Source: Lachnospiraceae bacterium
Lineage (GTDB): Bacteria; Bacillota; Clostridia; Lachnospirales; Lachnospiraceae
DNA: 64,000 nucleotides
Direction: 5' to 3'
Assembly: GCA_024403335.1 (NCBI GenBank)
Contig: JAKSSA010000006.1
Location: 1-64,000, forward strand
Shown here: one piece after another, positions 63,965 to 64,000 of the stretch
Numbering within the stretch: position 1 is the stretch's first letter
Layout: every line of letters starts with the position of its first letter
Made by a program: the position numbers and the translations under genes
The notes under the pieces: generated by a model
The model's input: only the letters and a program-made list of their open reading frames with translations
Told to the model about the DNA's origin: nothing
The model's database searches: none

Positions 63965-63986
63965 ATACCCCGAGAGGGTATATCAA
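63965..63986 (-). promoter_or_regulatory. CsoR operator within the copper promoter
   Basis: Inverted repeat ATACCC-cgaga-GGGTAT (63965-63981) matches the G/C-tract palindromes bound by CsoR. It abuts a -35 TTGATA on the minus strand (63981-63986) and fills the promoter spacer, so binding would block RNA polymerase. A -10 would fall about 63958-63964. Confidence 0.8.
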
Positions 63987-64000
63987 TTCATACAGAATTG

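Noticed and set aside
1..64000. Mobile elements, prophage or toxin-antitoxin modules
   Set aside because: No transposase, integrase, phage structural gene or toxin-like pair was found on either strand; the tRNA shows no attached integration remnant.

Overview
This window looks like chromosome from an AT-rich, low-GC Gram-positive anaerobe, most probably a Lachnospiraceae member of the Butyrivibrio/Roseburia/Eubacterium rectale type. The reasons are the codon and base composition, lipoprotein signal peptides, strong AGGAGG-type ribosome sites, near-consensus sigma-A promoters, domain-permuted GH3 enzymes of the Butyrivibrio/Ruminococcus kind, and a DUF3877-like protein. Genus assignment is inference. 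Almost all genes lie on the minus strand and read from right to left; only 46958-52276 reads on the plus strand.

Layout. 1-5968: plant-glycan enzymes (a GH2 enzyme cut by the window edge, a CotH-kinase lipoprotein, a permuted GH3). 6198-6269: tRNA-Gly(GCC). 6541-14800: a complete acetyl-cycle arginine pathway in the order argG-H-C-J-B-D-F, with a consensus promoter and three phased ARG-box-like sites upstream of argG. 15162-23342: a tightly overlapped five-gene operon of two DegV lipid-binding proteins, two membrane proteins and a TIM-barrel glycosidase-like lipoprotein. 23501-27030: a membrane-anchored XRE regulator, a chemoreceptor, a DUF3877-like protein and an ECF transporter S component. 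27282-44940: a beta-1,3-glucan utilisation locus with four ABC permeases, a DUF5696 protein, an NHL-TPR-Yip1 membrane protein, one lipoprotein and one cytosolic GH16, a GH149/GH161-type phosphorylase, a GH3 and a LacI regulator. The solute-binding protein that should head this operon is an internally deleted pseudogene. 45592-46632: an M42 peptidase. 46958-52276: a YgiQ radical-SAM protein, then a lipoprotein and an AlgI/AlgJ-like O-acetylation pair. 52473-63926: a hybrid histidine kinase, a second chemoreceptor, a rhodanese-TtcA fusion, a YfhO membrane protein, and a copper module (a CopA with a fused CopZ-like domain, and CsoR with its operator).

How the genes fit together. The glucan locus suggests outside cleavage of beta-1,3-glucan by the lipoprotein GH16, ABC import of oligosaccharides, then phosphorolysis by the 1058-residue phosphorylase plus hydrolysis by cytosolic GH16 and GH3. 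A LacI-type palindrome abuts the -35 of the operon promoter. Whether import still works without the operon's own binding protein is open.

The most unusual structural signal is a recurring one. Short exact-period tandem duplications (about 10, 22, 24, 27-28, 29, 34, 36 and 47 bp) lie in many intergenic gaps. In three cases (argC, argJ, histidine kinase) the array includes the stop codon and last codons of the neighbouring gene, and in two others it carries promoter elements. A separate 71-nt near-perfect hairpin sits between argG and argH. No CRISPR array, rRNA, phage or insertion sequence was seen.
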